From the NCBI GenBank assembly GCA_037355855.1, contig CM074762.1, positions 1,984,001-2,048,000 of the forward strand: a stretch of 64,000 nt of DNA, in the 5' to 3' direction. A model generated the notes under the pieces. The model did not search any database, was not told the origin of the DNA, and worked only from the letters and a program-made list of their open reading frames with translations. Positions 52,201 through 61,041 of the stretch are shown piece by piece. The number at the start of each line of letters is the position of its first letter. Position 1 is the first letter of the stretch. The translations under genes and the position numbers were made by a program. The stretch is from Pseudo-nitzschia pungens. Taxonomy: Eukaryota > Bacillariophyta > Bacillariophyceae > Bacillariales > Bacillariaceae.

Positions 52201-53116
52201 TCCGAAGCCAACGTCAAGGCCGATGCAAACGATGAAACCATCAACGAAGCCAACATCAAGCCAAGTCAAGACCTTACAACCATCAACGAAGCCAACTTCA
52301 AAGCAGAGTCTTCAGCTCGAACCTTCGTCATTACCAAGCGCAGCTGTTGAACAGTCTTTAAGAACCGACAGCCCGTCACCGCTGCACACCACCGAACCTC
52401 TAAGTGAACCGACTTCAAAGCCTACACTAAAACCTAGCTCAAAACCGGTAATTTTGCCAACTTTCACCACCGAAAAACTCCAAGAACTGACGTGGGATCG
52501 AACCGTCAAGGGTGAGGATATTTGGAGAGAGGCCGTAGACAGACGAACAAAAACCCCGTTGTGGTATTTTGCCGCTGATGACACTACTGGAATGAAAATC
52601 AAAGTGATCAACGCAGCAAGAGGCGATCGGCTTGTGAACCAACTTAGAGTAGCAGTCGATGACTATGGCAAAAGCAAAGCTATCTCCTCGTTGGAACTGA
52701 CTACAGTCGAATACGAATTTTTGTGCACGCCTCCTGCAATAGGCCACATCAAAGTGTGCAGCGGCGACTTTGGATATGAATGGATCGGATCAAGCATTCT
52801 TTTCATGAGAGGAGATTATATTGTCAGCGCTCTGATTCGAATCAACGAGCACGCTTCTTCACCCGCGGGCGATGCGCTTCTACAGTATTCCCTGTGTCAC
52901 CAATTGGGACATGCTCTCGGTATAGCTCATAATACGGTTGGCGGCCCGTTCTCGACATGCATGAAAGATTTTGGAGAGAACACAATCGTCGACGGCAAAA
53001 TCATCCAGCACAATGAGAAACTTCAACATCCAAACTCGAGTGATCTGGAATCTCTGGTGAGTCTATATGGTCCTGCAGACACCAGGAGACTCCGTGGGGT
53101 TAAAGGCCATGTTTAA
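49211..53116 (+). CDS. large membrane protein with PT-rich stalk and Gln-substituted metzincin-like C-terminal domain
   Basis: 1301 residues; the first ATG is at 49211. Residues 1-710 are polar and likely disordered, with three diverged ENSPESLLCNMISAATTRDTP-like units. One span (about 716-738, ISLGMIVSICGGITVLVASL) predicts a type II topology. Outside follows a Pro/Thr/Ser/Lys stalk (about 775-1080, PSLKPTSDSVTTAG type), including a 192-base exact-like duplication. The C-terminal domain (about 1085-1290) ends with HQLGHALGIAH (His1230, His1234, His1240), then STCM. Metzincins and the GHxxGxxH family need Glu at the second place (HExxH); here it is Gln1231. So peptidase activity is doubtful although the three zinc ligands remain. 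PT-stalk proteins are common on diatom cell surfaces; an extracellular or cell-wall location is inferred. Confidence 0.85.
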   Translation: MTLSSILSSADQGENMIASITLDEKENNVGNSRCIDVSGKSSGDVSNEIGSRAAVTDPSLTALRENNNNIIDQSKKFVGFLGGSIMTALNNQGAFTSKKCLDSKNNNNPPSNDHLNTAGLQTSLPITSSHQVDEESHVSQPKQKYWETLMLPSDDSDIIVVQDDEQDDNESPPPSSQPTKKEAISAFISPREKKSNKIHANKDSPESTISIPGDYSPGGSTFSIQPTPNTMKVSNRGENSPESLLCNMISAATTRDTPLVLKSALGPLQDESNLPNGCSPKIKGITTIGRTSPECLMSNMISTKTSSETPLVSKSDGDSVQSLDNSVGYKEKHSAKIMASIREDHYQEDQALQTTHTQGENSLGSSMCEIVSSATNLENPAVPMTRQDGILPPVVSNSGSSIAYCNASNTALTCKQESDRENHVRVAYERENSKKEDPSTSSDSDYKSMDNTPVKSNKSQVFRSSKSLVSLESNYDQSEDGSIYTSLSYQSTIRSIVPMEWVGPDTSNEVTLTASTAVATEKISGVQGRRFRLTKPPTKPVKAGKHLNTTQIKTNSKLSCWVPRLRQIGGTSSPTSLPSLLGAASLNEVSDLESPNIIMPTMNFKFSDEESTIQSQSINEASVIHSVPCDERLQRAPSPHSLMTVDIDEQTLGSRADEDYSQSEAATNDYPKAMKHRHSTAIVETRTSRDSDSSRSTTTDELFEQGRRSKASSLSKWFRMCISLGMIVSICGGITVLVASLTDRAKPDEPNRQPTRDQDWTSNIDFRIPDTIDLTVPTISPTGTFSPSIEGTYNDTEFPSSFTNSPTPYPTLQPENWTISSPEITSKPTTTLKPSLQPTSASVTTAYPSLKPTSDSVTTAGPSLKPTPDLLKTTGPSPNPTSRPVKTIEPSTKPTSRPLLKPTSASVTTAYPSLKPTSDSVTTAGPSLKPTLDLLKTTGPSPNPTLRPVKTIEPSTKPTSSPAKTAEPSSKSRADSVKTAGPSLEPTLDSLKTADQSPKPTSRPMQTMKPSTKPTSSQVKTLQPSTKPTSKQSLQLEPSSLPSAAVEQSLRTDSPSPLHTTEPLSEPTSKPTLKPSSKPVILPTFTTEKLQELTWDRTVKGEDIWREAVDRRTKTPLWYFAADDTTGMKIKVINAARGDRLVNQLRVAVDDYGKSKAISSLELTTVEYEFLCTPPAIGHIKVCSGDFGYEWIGSSILFMRGDYIVSALIRINEHASSPAGDALLQYSLCHQLGHALGIAHNTVGGPFSTCMKDFGENTIVDGKIIQHNEKLQHPNSSDLESLVSLYGPADTRRLRGVKGHV
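51721..52104 (+). repeat. 192-base tandem duplication inside the PT-rich stalk
   Basis: GCCAACGTCTGCCTCGGTTA starts at 51721 and again at 51913. The two 192-base copies differ by only a few bases, so 64 residues are repeated in frame. The near-identity points to a recent unequal crossover or slippage event. Confidence 0.85.
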
Positions 53117-53317
53117 ACATGACAATCACGATGCTGTGTTATTGTATCTGTTGTCTAAAATAAAAAGAACCTGTCAAAACTAAGGCCATAGATAAAATCG
53201 CCTATAGAATATCGACTCGTACGACGTACACCAAAACTTATGACACATTATCTGTTTAACGTCAGCAGATAGATCGTTTCGAACTCTTTTGTACGAACTT
53301 TCGCTCGAGATTCTCCC

Positions 53318-54010
53318 TTATTGTTTCGACCAGACTTTGTTGTCGCGAACAAACCGAATGCCCTTTTCGTTATCGTCCCAATAGCCTTGAACGTTGCTGG
53401 GACCACCCACGGGCGAAGAGTCGATGCTTATGCACTGCCCTCCTGGTCGAGCACCTTCGTCACTGCCAGAGCACTGAAATATCGTTCCGATCAATTCGAG
53501 GTAGTCATCCCGGCTGCTACTGATTGCGCTGCTGACTCCTTTGACCTTGACCGATCGATACAATCCCGAAAACTCCGACGACGACGACGACGACGATGCC
53601 AGTTCGATTCGGTACTTCATTCTAGAAATCCGACCATCGACTCCCTCCCTGTCGACATCGTCGTCCGGATAATAGGTCCCACCCAAAAAGATGTCGGTAG
53701 CGGTCGGATTTTCGACTTTCAAGCCAGAAACGTCGATCGCGGCGTGCGCGGGGTCTGCCAGGGTAGACGCAGCAAGAATCCCGAGTGATGCGAACGATGT
53801 CAGAAGACCCGAGAGCAGCTCCCGTCGACCTGTGCCACAATTCACAGATGTCGACTCGGGGAATCGCGGTGCCGAGAGAGATGCCGCTAACTCAAAGCGC
53901 TCGGCGATGGTTTGGACAGCAAACAGCAGCACAATGGTCCGGAGCGACAGCAAATAATTCTTGTGAAATACCGCGATCGGGGATTTCATTCTCGTTATTA
54001 CCATCACCAT
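53318..54010 (-). CDS. thylakoid-lumen protein with twin-arginine transit segment, unknown function
   Basis: 230 residues. The N-terminal hydrophobic stretch (about 17-47) is followed by TGRRELLSGLLTSFASLG...ADPAHA-A. This is a twin-arginine motif (62-63), a hydrophobic core and an AxA processing site at about 90, the classic Tat lumenal signal of plastids. The mature part is about 140 residues: VENPTATDIFLGGTYYPDDD, MKYRIELAS, a Ser run, YLELIGTIFQCSG and VQGYWDDNEKGIRFVRDNKVW. I recognise no named family. Targeting to the thylakoid lumen is well supported by the sequence; the function is unknown. Confidence 0.8.
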   Translation of the reverse strand: MVMVITRMKSPIAVFHKNYLLSLRTIVLLFAVQTIAERFELAASLSAPRFPESTSVNCGTGRRELLSGLLTSFASLGILAASTLADPAHAAIDVSGLKVENPTATDIFLGGTYYPDDDVDREGVDGRISRMKYRIELASSSSSSSEFSGLYRSVKVKGVSSAISSSRDDYLELIGTIFQCSGSDEGARPGGQCISIDSSPVGGPSNVQGYWDDNEKGIRFVRDNKVWSKQ

Positions 54011-55823
54011 CGTTGCAATGCGTTTTTGCCGCTTCTAAACATTGTCCGTGCCTAGCCGTTGAACACTCACAACACGGAACGAATCATTGTGTCACGCAGC
54101 ATCCGAAATTGGGAAGATGAAAGAAAATCGCAACGGGTGGGATTGTGATGATGATGTTGTTCATGACTCACTCAGGTGAGAAAAAATTGAGACACTAAGC
54201 CTTAGGGTCAACTCTGCCGAAATGGTGATGATTCATTCTGTTTTTGATTTGGCGGGATTATTTTGATTCCCCTTGAAAAACTCCTTTACGCATGGTCTCA
54301 TGTACGAAGTAAGTTACTACCAGTACCTACTAGGCGTACCTTAGGACCCGAGCTAGGGTAGGAAGGATCTGGATGTTCAGATGAGCAATGCCAGCACGAA
54401 GTAAGTTACGTAGGAAGAAGTTTCACCAAATCTAATTGCAGTCTGAATGAAATCACTCTTCTTCTTCTCAATATCCATGATGATGAAAGGATATTCACCG
54501 GAGCTATGGTCGTGGTGGTGGTGATGTGGAGGATGCTGTGGAGGAGGATGCTGTGGAGGATGTGATGGGGAGGATGCTATGGAGGATGCTGGGTAACTTA
54601 CTAGAGTGCTGCGTCCAGGGGTGAGTCTGTACCGCAGCTACTAGAAATAACTTACATACGGTACTCTAGCTCGTGGCAATAGAACAGCACACAAACAAGC
54701 AGCATCCGACACCGGATCGATAGCACTACGCGGTAACCTTATGCGCAACGCAACGGTAGGGTTAAAATAATGCTGAATCCCACAAGGAATTAGGATAGAT
54801 TAGTAATTAGTCGTACGAGTACCCGTAGACCAACAGTTTACGTGTTCAGTGTCGCTGCCTCAACGAGAGCGAATGGAATAATTCTACCGGTAAGTTACTA
54901 CGGAATTCTTATCAGCTGTCCCCCGGTTTCCGTAGAAATTAGAAGTTGAGGATGTAGAACCGGGGGACAGCTGATAGGAACTTTGCAGTAACTAAGATTT
55001 TACCGGTACGTTCCGGTGCACACCGGTAGATAACGGAAGTTTCTGACAAACACGTTGATCTGTAGCGGGATTTTTTCAATCAATACTCGTTACCGTTACC
55101 ATTTTGTTCAGTATCGGTTTTGAAAGAACTTCTTTGGCGACCGTGACTTTGAAGCATGTCGTAGTGCGCCAATTTCCTTGGGACATAGACCTACGGTACG
55201 GTATCTCTAAAGTGTGTTGTTTGATCATGTTACGAGTAACCTTAGTATCATAATTTTCATCAAGATACACGTGCAAGCGTTCTTCGATGCATAAGTAAAA
55301 GTGGCTAATAGTTCTGAAACGGAGAAATAAATGGGCACATGGCAGCGCTTCGAACGGTCGAAGTTTCTCGCGTCACAAATTGATACTTATGATGTGAGTC
55401 CCAATGCTCGCTTTCAGAAGTAGAAGATGTGATGTACGGTACATACGGTAACTTACGTGTCATAACGTAAGTTCCATACTCAGTATTTCCTCAACGGTCC
55501 CCGACTCCAACAGGCTGAGTAATTAGTGCGCACAAGACAGCCTCCATCCAATATTTCGTTCAGTATTTCGACTTTTCGGTACATCATCACCCTTCAATTC
55601 AGTTGAATACACAAGATTTCAGAGCACGAAACAAGTCACTTCGTTGTGTGCCATTCGTTTTCGCTCTTGACAGCTGATTCGATAAGCAGAGAGTTCGATT
55701 TTGCAGAAAACTGATAGAGGTAAAATGCATTTGCCCTGATCAGTTCTCTTCGATAACTAATAGTGTCCACCTTCCGATCCGTCGTAAAAACGCCACTTCT
55801 CTTCCTCCATCGAATACATCTCA
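54011..55823. other. 1.8 kb intergenic region with GGAGGATGCTGT repeats and a long hairpin
   Basis: A GGAGGATGCTGT-type imperfect array lies at about 54520-54592. A perfect inverted repeat is at 54910-54976. GTAAGTTAC words are frequent. No gene is supported. Confidence 0.55.
54910..54976. repeat. inverted repeat, perfect 19-bp arms, 29-base loop
   Basis: TATCAGCTGTCCCCCGGTT at 54910-54928 is matched exactly by AACCGGGGGACAGCTGATA at 54958-54976. G-T pairing could extend it by one base on each side. Transcribed, it would give a strong small-RNA-like hairpin; it could also be the core of a small foldback element. No gene overlaps it. Confidence 0.95.
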
Positions 55824-57140
55824 ATGTGGTCGAAATGCAAGCGTGTCAGTTGCGACTCGCCTCGCCTCTGTGCAAAACGCAAAAGGTCGGACTCTCTGTT
55901 GACGTTTTTAACCGTGTCGGTTGCTATTTTCGCCTTGTCAATTGACGGCGTTGTCTGTGACGACTCCAACAGCTACGAAGATGCAAGAGAAACGAAGCGA
56001 GTTCACGACATTATTGTAGAAGAATGGTATGATTTGATTCGTTACCTTGTGGGGTTGGGATTGTGTATATTTGGATTGATAGGGATGTATTTCCATCAAT
56101 TCGCTTCCTATAACTTTGTGAAAAAGTACAGTCGACCCCGGGAAACAGAGCATCGCATCGGCAGAGTCCTACTGTGTGAACCCATTGTTAGGCACACATC
56201 TGGGAATATACGTAAACAGAAGAAGAAAAAGAACAATGGAGTGAAGGCAAAAACCGCGTCGGTACTTCCAACAACAACGATGAATGAGGGAGAGCAAGCG
56301 CACTCTGGTAGTGTTACCAACTATGTTCGGGAGGAGGATATCGAGCAACAGCGAGATCAGTTGGGTATGGAAAGTGATCACCGCATCTTGGTTGTTTACT
56401 CAGTCCCACACGAACCAACAACGTCTATGCTCTGTTGCCATCCCGTAGACAACGATATTGTGATAAATTGCACAAACTCGTTTTCCGTAAACTCATTTTC
56501 GGTGAACAGCTGGGCCCCCGACGTGATCGATAGTGATCGGATCGATACAAGTCGGAGCAGAAGCCTCCCTCCCGAAGCAAGCCAAAAGAAGGGTAACAGC
56601 AGCAAAATGAGCACCTATGTTCTAAGGAACGATGGCACGGAGTACTTACAATGGTATGAAACGAGCAGCCCGAAAGCTGTCGATTCCGACATTGATTTGA
56701 TATTGTTGAAGGGGTACCCGAAATCGGCTTGCATACCCGAGCTGATCCAGTCTCATTTGGAACAGGTTGGTATCGGGGAAGGAGAAGAAAGCGACAAACA
56801 TAAATACTACAAGTCGTTATCCATGTTCGGATTGGGCCTGGTTACGGCCATTGCCGTTCTTACATTCGTGTGCGTGGTCGAAATTTTATCCATGCCCAAC
56901 GCGGAAACACAACGACCGATCGGATTCACGGTTCTTGGGATTCACTTCGCGTCATCCATCGTTGGCGCATACCTCTTTGCAAAATTGCGCTTTGAGCAAT
57001 ACAAAAACGAGGTGTTTCTATCGGCCGTCCCGGTCGCCGCGACTTTTGCTCACTCCCAAGCAAAGGACCACAAGGATGCAGACAATAATAAATCTCCGAC
57101 GGATGGAAAAACGCCGACGCCGACGACTCGATGCGGCTAG
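55824..57140 (+). CDS. four-span membrane protein, unknown
   Basis: 438 residues. Hydrophobic segments at about 25-45 (perhaps a signal anchor), 74-90, 332-355 and 366-389. A long hydrophilic loop between spans 2 and 3 has a basic KKKKNN stretch, a VVYSVPHEPTTSMLCCHP segment and LILLKGYPKSACIPELIQSHLEQ. No named domain is recognised. The C-terminal tail is polar. Likely an endomembrane or plasma-membrane protein of a diatom-restricted family; the function is unknown. Confidence 0.7.
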   Translation: MWSKCKRVSCDSPRLCAKRKRSDSLLTFLTVSVAIFALSIDGVVCDDSNSYEDARETKRVHDIIVEEWYDLIRYLVGLGLCIFGLIGMYFHQFASYNFVKKYSRPRETEHRIGRVLLCEPIVRHTSGNIRKQKKKKNNGVKAKTASVLPTTTMNEGEQAHSGSVTNYVREEDIEQQRDQLGMESDHRILVVYSVPHEPTTSMLCCHPVDNDIVINCTNSFSVNSFSVNSWAPDVIDSDRIDTSRSRSLPPEASQKKGNSSKMSTYVLRNDGTEYLQWYETSSPKAVDSDIDLILLKGYPKSACIPELIQSHLEQVGIGEGEESDKHKYYKSLSMFGLGLVTAIAVLTFVCVVEILSMPNAETQRPIGFTVLGIHFASSIVGAYLFAKLRFEQYKNEVFLSAVPVAATFAHSQAKDHKDADNNKSPTDGKTPTPTTRCG

Positions 57141-57890
57141 AAGTGCCTAGCCCAGTGGGGGAAAGCACCCTGTCTTGAAAATAGACAATTCATAACTCAA
57201 CAAATGTGGATTCGATTTCGTCCACTAAAGGAAACGAGAGGCAGCAATGATTGTATCATTATTTATCCTTTGATGTGCTCTGGCTTCCAACAAACCAACG
57301 CTACATGTTCCGCTTCACAAACTTTGTACGATTGTTTTCAGTAACGTAAATTTATACGGTAGATCACACAGCACCATGCATTAAAATAACAAAAAACATA
57401 CGAAACGAGAAAAGGAGCAATTGTTGTCTAACAACGCAATATTGTCGACGTCCACGACAACAATATTATCGTACTGTTTGGCTTGTATCTGGTACGCTAA
57501 ATGAAAATCACGTCTTGGTGAGTGGTTCGTTTCCACCAGAAAGACTTCGATGCCATTGGCTTCCGGGGATCATCATCGTCGACCCGACCTGGTGCAATCG
57601 TTTCCAATTTTCTTCTAATCCACACTCAAAGAAATCATGAAAGTTTTTTGTGTTGTTCTTTTTTTTTTTTTTAATACTTCTTACACTGCATTCGCTTCGC
57701 GCACTGTTTCGGCGCGATGCGATTCGATGCGATGCGATATGATATTATTATTATGATACGTATGAAACACGATTTTGCGCTCAATACTATAGCTCCCGTC
57801 GCACGGTCTCGTCGATCGTTGGTGCGTTTCTTTGCTCGGTTTTTTTTTTTTTTTTTTTTTTGGTTCGGAGTCGGTCGTCGTTTTGATTTA
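57141..57890. other. convergent spacer with T-tract
   Basis: GATGC/GATTC pentamers at about 57715-57740 and a 22-base T-tract at 57840-57861. On the minus strand the tract is an A22 run 29 bases after the SDR stop codon. No gene. Confidence 0.55.
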
Positions 57891-58712
57891 CTATCGCAAT
57901 CCCAGGGCGGTGAATCCACCGTCGACGGGAATAGTCTGGCCCGTGACGTAGTTAGAGGCCTCCGACGAGAGATACACGACGGTTCCGACCATGTCGTCGG
58001 GAACCGAGTTTCGTCCGATGAGGGTGCGCTGGGCCAATCTGCCGGCCCGTTCGGTGTCGGCAAAGACCGATTCGGTCAGTTCCGTCTTGACGTACCCGGG
58101 AGAGATGTTGTTGACGGTCACGTTCTCGAATCCGTGGTAGGGGGCAAAGTATTCGGCCATGGCGCGGGCCAATCCGAGGTTTCCGGACTTGGCGGCGGCG
58201 TAGGGAATGGAATCCGGAAAGGCGAGGTAGGACTGGGGGCTGGCAATGTTCATGATTCGGCCGTACTTTTCTTGCTTCATGGCATCGGACATGGCCCGGG
58301 CCAAGAAGAAGGGGGCGGTGAGCATGAGATCGAGACTGACCGTCCAGTGCTCGGGGGTGAGGTTTTCGGCCTTTTGGCGGACGTTGATCCCGGCGTTGTT
58401 GAGGAGAATGGTGGGGGGAGTGCTTCCCCCGGTGATGTCTTGGGCCTTCTGGATGAGATCGGGGTGCTCGTCGTACTTGAGAACATCGGCGGGAACGGCA
58501 AAGGCCCGTTCCTCTCCGACGACCTCGTTGATGTTGGTGGCGGATTCCTCGAGGCGATCGGGGCGGCGTCCCACGAGAACGACCTTGGCACCGGCCTCTG
58601 CCATTCCCTGGGCCAAACCGGCTCCGATTCCGGTTCCTCCTCCGGTTACGATGGCGACTCTGCCGGTGAGGTCAAAGAGTTTGGTAGCAACAGAACGAGC
58701 GGGGACGGACAT
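57891..58712 (-). CDS. short-chain dehydrogenase/reductase (SDR), gluconate 5-dehydrogenase-like
   Basis: 273 residues from the ATG at 58712 (MSVPARS); an upstream in-frame ATG at 58799 adds 29 unlikely residues. Signatures: TGGGTGIGAG for the dinucleotide-binding Gly motif, NNAGINV, and the catalytic Ser (IASPQS) 13 residues before Tyr in YAAAKSG, so Ser-Tyr-Lys are all present. It ends with the substrate-loop and VDGGF block (TIPVDGGFTALG) typical of classical SDRs. GRRPDRLEE after the second strand suggests NADP(H) preference (an Arg pair after the strand; inference). The substrate is unknown. No presequence is seen. Confidence 0.9.
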   Translation of the reverse strand: MSVPARSVATKLFDLTGRVAIVTGGGTGIGAGLAQGMAEAGAKVVLVGRRPDRLEESATNINEVVGEERAFAVPADVLKYDEHPDLIQKAQDITGGSTPPTILLNNAGINVRQKAENLTPEHWTVSLDLMLTAPFFLARAMSDAMKQEKYGRIMNIASPQSYLAFPDSIPYAAAKSGNLGLARAMAEYFAPYHGFENVTVNNISPGYVKTELTESVFADTERAGRLAQRTLIGRNSVPDDMVGTVVYLSSEASNYVTGQTIPVDGGFTALGLR

Positions 58713-59966
58713 GGTGATTGGGTGTGATGTTTTGTCCTTCGGATGAGATGGGAACAATGACTGGCAGTGAGAAAAAAAATATGTGAAGTGTGTCGTCAAT
58801 CGGGTAAATTAAGGGTTTTTCGCAAAATCGTGCGAGATCTTGGGCATCCAAAAAGCGCGTTCTCGTTGCATCGGCAGATTTCGACCAAAGTCACAATTCT
58901 TCTCGATCCAAGTTCGTACTTTGCTTCGTGTTTACTACGTGTGACACTGCGAGGTCTGAGATTTGGATTTTGGTGCGAATGATGAATGAATCAATCTCAC
59001 AAAAATACGAAGTACAAGTACATGTACGGTAATCATAATGCAAGCATGAAAAAACCCGTGAAGCTACCGTAGTGGTAAGGTTACTCGTAACAACTTGTGC
59101 TACGGTAGGGATCAGGGAACCGTACAAAAATGGTCGATTGACAGACGACGCTTGGGAAACAAGAAAAAAGGAACATTCCACATTCCCACAAACACCAATG
59201 CGAACTGTCACAACAACGCAATCCAGATGGCATCGTGGAGGAGACGAACCCAAAAGCAATGCTAAATTCCGTATTCCATCCAAACCGAATCGGAAGTCGA
59301 ATGTCACAAGAATAACAGATAAGGTTTACCAGATGGCCATCACCCCTCACGACTGCGAGCACACTTTTGAATTTGTACAACGACGTAATTACCGGTAATC
59401 TTGCGAAGCAAAAGAAATCCAGCCGAGTAATATTACGGCACGGGTGTGCCGCTGTCGACACATACCGGTACTGTGCGGCACCGCAACGAGGGACGCGGAA
59501 GAAAACGAATGAGTCTCTCACCCGAACGGTAAGAACACGGAGGAATGCTTCCAACGACGGCGGGATGGACGTCGGTGAAGATCTACCAATCGGTCGGGAT
59601 GCTCTCGTTGCATCACGGAATTGGTGGCATCCATCGGCGGCGGTGGATCCATCCGCTCTCCTTGGATCCGTCGCGAATGCAAACGGTATGGAGCGCGAGT
59701 AAGGCTTGCTTCGTAGTACGCGAGAGAGTCTATCGCGGTGCCAACTCTTCTCGGAGGACGAAACCCGCCCCAAACAAATAAAAACACCACAGCAACGACG
59801 ACGACAACGACAACGAAATCGAGATGGGATGCGATCGGTACGGTACGGTACGAGGATGGTCCACAATCGGACCCCGTTTCAATCGCCAAACTTTCGGAGG
59901 CGGCGTTGGCATCGCTGCCGATGATTAAGGATCAATCACAAAGCATTGGCCGCCACAACGAATTCT
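58713..59966. other. intergenic region before the tRNA
   Basis: 1.25 kb. Frames on both strands here are open but mirror each other and show no domain. GTACGG repeats at about 59838-59852 and GTAAGGTTAC text near 59075-59087. Confidence 0.5.
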
Positions 59967-60038
59967 TCCGATATGATGTAGGTGGTTAGCATACTTGCCT
60001 TTCACGCAGGATACCAGGGTTCGAGTCCCTGTATCGGA
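59967..60038 (+). tRNA. tRNA-Glu (anticodon UUC)
   Basis: 72 bases, no intron. The acceptor stem TCCGATA pairs fully with TATCGGA. D arm ATG-TAGGTGGTTAG-CAT. Anticodon arm CTTGC-CTTTCAC-GCAGG has UUC at 34-36 (stem has one G-U pair). T arm CAGGG-TTCGAGT-CCCTG. A T4 run follows at 60042-60045, suiting a polymerase III stop. CCA is not encoded, as expected for a nuclear eukaryotic tRNA. Confidence 0.97.
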
Positions 60039-61041
60039 ACGTTTTGCACAATGTGATCTTACGTGTGTGCAGTCTTATCGCATTGTGGAGTACCTTATCA
60101 GTTTTGCATCCCGAAAGCAACCTCACGAGGGAAGTTTTGCGAGATGTACAATATACAATTGAATCCAATCAATAACGAGCCAAGCGCTGCACCAAAGTGC
60201 AAAGTTCTCACTCATTTTGTTCGTTCTAGCGCGAGATGTAAGCGGAGCGTCCTGTCGGCAGAGGTGACCTCTTCGGATTTGCTTAAGTGACGGAACGACT
60301 GTGACGAAAAGACGGCGACGGAACGAATCCAAATTGCAGTGTCCACAAGAAAGATCGAAGCGAGAAAGAATGATATAACCCAGCATGAAGGATAATAATC
60401 TAGTCATTTTCTCGCCTGGGTTGTCGCGAGATCTCGCGCTTCCAGTTCCGAGGAGACGTTGTGAGTTCGCACTGCACTCAAATCGTCATTCCATGTTCGT
60501 ACGTTTTAGTTCAACCGGCTGAAAATGGCATCGTGGAAGCAAAGGAATACCATCGACAGCAGTATTTCCACTCTCGTCGCAAAAGTTGTGGAGGGTTCAG
60601 TTCTTTGTTGAAAAAAGAGATATGTGTATGATGCCGTTCGTTATACATACTACCGTAGTTCTTTCTTTCCTCCGTAGCATGGTACAGTGTGACACGACAT
60701 GCCAAGAGACGGGATGGCAAAGCGGGCCCCGGCAGTCGAGCCAGGGAAGCCGCGGCTCCAAAAGCGTCCGTGCGGTCCGAACGCACTTTGGTTCGACCAT
60801 TCCAATGCGCCGTTGGTTCGGGGTGCAATGGTCGCAGCGCGGTTTCGGGGAGCAGCGATCGTCGGGATCACCTCTTCCGGATGATGTGCGGTGTTGGTGT
60901 CGAAAACGTTCATTTGTCATTGTTTGTTTGCGCTCGTCGTCGCCGTCGCCGTCCGCAGGCGCAACTTTTCATTGAGATGCGCCACAATGTTGCCGGCGAC
61001 GGAGAACAAGGCCCGACTGCGAAACGCACCATTGCTGCCGA
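60039..61041. other. intergenic region
   Basis: 1.0 kb. Nothing recognised except the polymerase III terminator next to the tRNA. Short frames in several readings overlap each other and lack domains. Confidence 0.5.

Noticed and set aside
57717..58727. 336-codon plus-strand frame over the SDR gene
   Set aside because: Shadow of the SDR, which has TGGGTGIG and YAAAK on the minus strand.
59081..59866. 261-codon minus-strand frame and overlapping plus frames
   Set aside because: Several frames open together, no domain or start context, and intergenic words within; taken as chance.
59986..60168. Minus-strand 60-codon frame containing DSNPG
   Set aside because: This peptide is the usual false protein produced by reading a tRNA backwards; the tRNA-Glu lies here.
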